Positions 41,263 to 41,495 of a stretch of DNA of 41,495 nt are shown in pieces. The stretch spans positions 1 to 41,495 of the forward strand of contig JAFTKL010000043.1 of NCBI GenBank assembly GCA_017453285.1. Direction: 5' to 3'. The position numbers and the translations under genes were made by a program. The notes under the pieces are model-generated. The model saw only the letters and a list, made by a program, of their open reading frames with translations. It ran no database searches and was not told the DNA's origin. Origin of the DNA: Clostridia bacterium (lineage in GTDB: Bacteria; Bacillota; Clostridia; Oscillospirales; CAG-272). Position 1 is the first letter of the stretch, and each line of letters begins with the position of its first letter.

Positions 41263-41338
41263 CTGGGTGTGGCGCAGTTGGGAGCGCGCTACCTTGGGGT
41301 GGTAGAGGCCGCAAGTTCAAGTCTTGTCACTCAGACCA
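41263..41338 (+). tRNA. tRNA-Pro (anticodon GGG)
   Basis: The gene reads CTGGGTGTGGCGCAGTTGG at the start, has the anticodon stem CTACC/GGTAG around TTGGGGT (anticodon GGG), a T arm with AAGTTCAAGTCTT, and the acceptor strand CACTCAG followed by A and an encoded CCA. The acceptor stem pairs with one G-T. The GCGCGCTACC segment is typical of bacterial tRNA-Pro. Confidence 0.95.
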
Positions 41339-41378
41339 AAAATCCGTAGAAATTGCACAATTTCTGCGGATTTTTTCT
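41338..41378 (+). terminator. Terminator after tRNA-Pro
   Basis: AATCCGTAGAAATT (41341-41354) pairs with AATTTCTGCGGATT (41359-41372) with one G-T, loop GCAC, followed by six T. It starts right after the tRNA CCA. Confidence 0.93.
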
Positions 41379-41385
41379 TTTTGTT

Positions 41386-41495
41386 TTAGTGCCATACTAA
41401 CAGTTTTTGCTTCAAATATTCGATTTTAGGTGTTTTAGTGCATAATTGGTGCATAGGTGGCGATTGGCTTGACCCCATTTCCGACCATAGACGGA
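41386..41495 (-). other. Window-edge stretch, possible 3' end of a minus-strand gene
   Basis: A minus-strand frame is open from the window edge to TAA at 41386-41388 and would end in KIEYLKQKLLVWH. A second minus frame is open to a TAA further right. Neither can be assigned from about 35 codons. The DNA carries short repeats (TTTTAGTGC twice and GTGCATA). The gene-free 3' flank of a tRNA is a usual place for integrated elements, so an integrase tail is possible but unproven. Confidence 0.25.

Overview
The window looks like chromosomal DNA of a Gram-positive Clostridia-type bacterium (Bacillota), probably an uncultured gut or rumen lineage. The basis is the typical SigA promoters (TTGACA or TTGAAA, 17 bases, TATAAT) in AT-rich gaps, AGGAGG-type ribosome sites, U-tract hairpin terminators, lipoproteins with lipoboxes, ATPase-permease fusion exporters and a QueH-type queuosine enzyme. 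No phage, IS transposase or CRISPR array is visible. This lineage assignment is an inference from style and gene content, not a database match.

Left part (1-4513): the 5' end of a probable tRNA-Asp and a complete tRNA-Val lie on the minus strand. A plus-strand run follows: a Nudix ADP-ribose pyrophosphatase, a membrane-anchored glycerophosphodiesterase-like protein that has lost its catalytic residues, a DUF1015 protein, a type 4 uracil-DNA glycosylase and an AEC-family transporter.

Shikimate and aromatic amino acid block (4543-15340): a strong promoter, a 21-codon leader peptide almost saturated with Phe and Tyr codons and an intrinsic terminator precede aroF, tyrA, aroB and aroA. A second promoter, overlapped by a perfect 11-bp inverted repeat, precedes a COG2509-type FAD protein, aroC, pheA, a fused aroE-aroK, aroQ, a stand-alone winged-helix protein and queH. 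Together these encode all seven shikimate steps from DAHP synthase to chorismate and the first committed steps to Phe and Tyr. The leader is the clearest regulatory discovery: it predicts ribosome-mediated attenuation by Phe and Tyr where a T-box would be expected in Bacillota.

Middle part (15392-20220): a tRNA-Leu(GAG) gene with its terminator, then a 281-nt element with 28-bp complementary ends and two internal arms. It starts at the predicted transcription start of the next unit: phosphopantetheinyl transferase, fumarase C, malic enzyme, a PHP-domain protein and a small unknown protein. The element is either a structured RNA leader or a MITE-like repeat.

Minus-strand block (20234-28295): two large ATPase-permease (MacB/FtsX-like) proteins, a YbaK/ProX-type tRNA editing protein, a methyltransferase, a small lipoprotein and a five-bladed propeller glycosidase-like protein. 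A 28-bp repeat occurs twice here.

Right part (28376-41495): glycerol kinase plus an alpha/beta hydrolase; a minus-strand operon of a membrane EEP-family phosphatase/nuclease, a TVP38 protein, thymidine kinase and uridine kinase; a plus operon of an SGNH esterase, a fusion of an adenylate-kinase-like P-loop domain with an AlkD-like repair domain, and an M48 membrane protease; a membrane XRE regulator with a frameshifted flavin-reductase-like gene; an SGNH-hydrolase lipoprotein; and tRNA-Pro(GGG) near the right edge.
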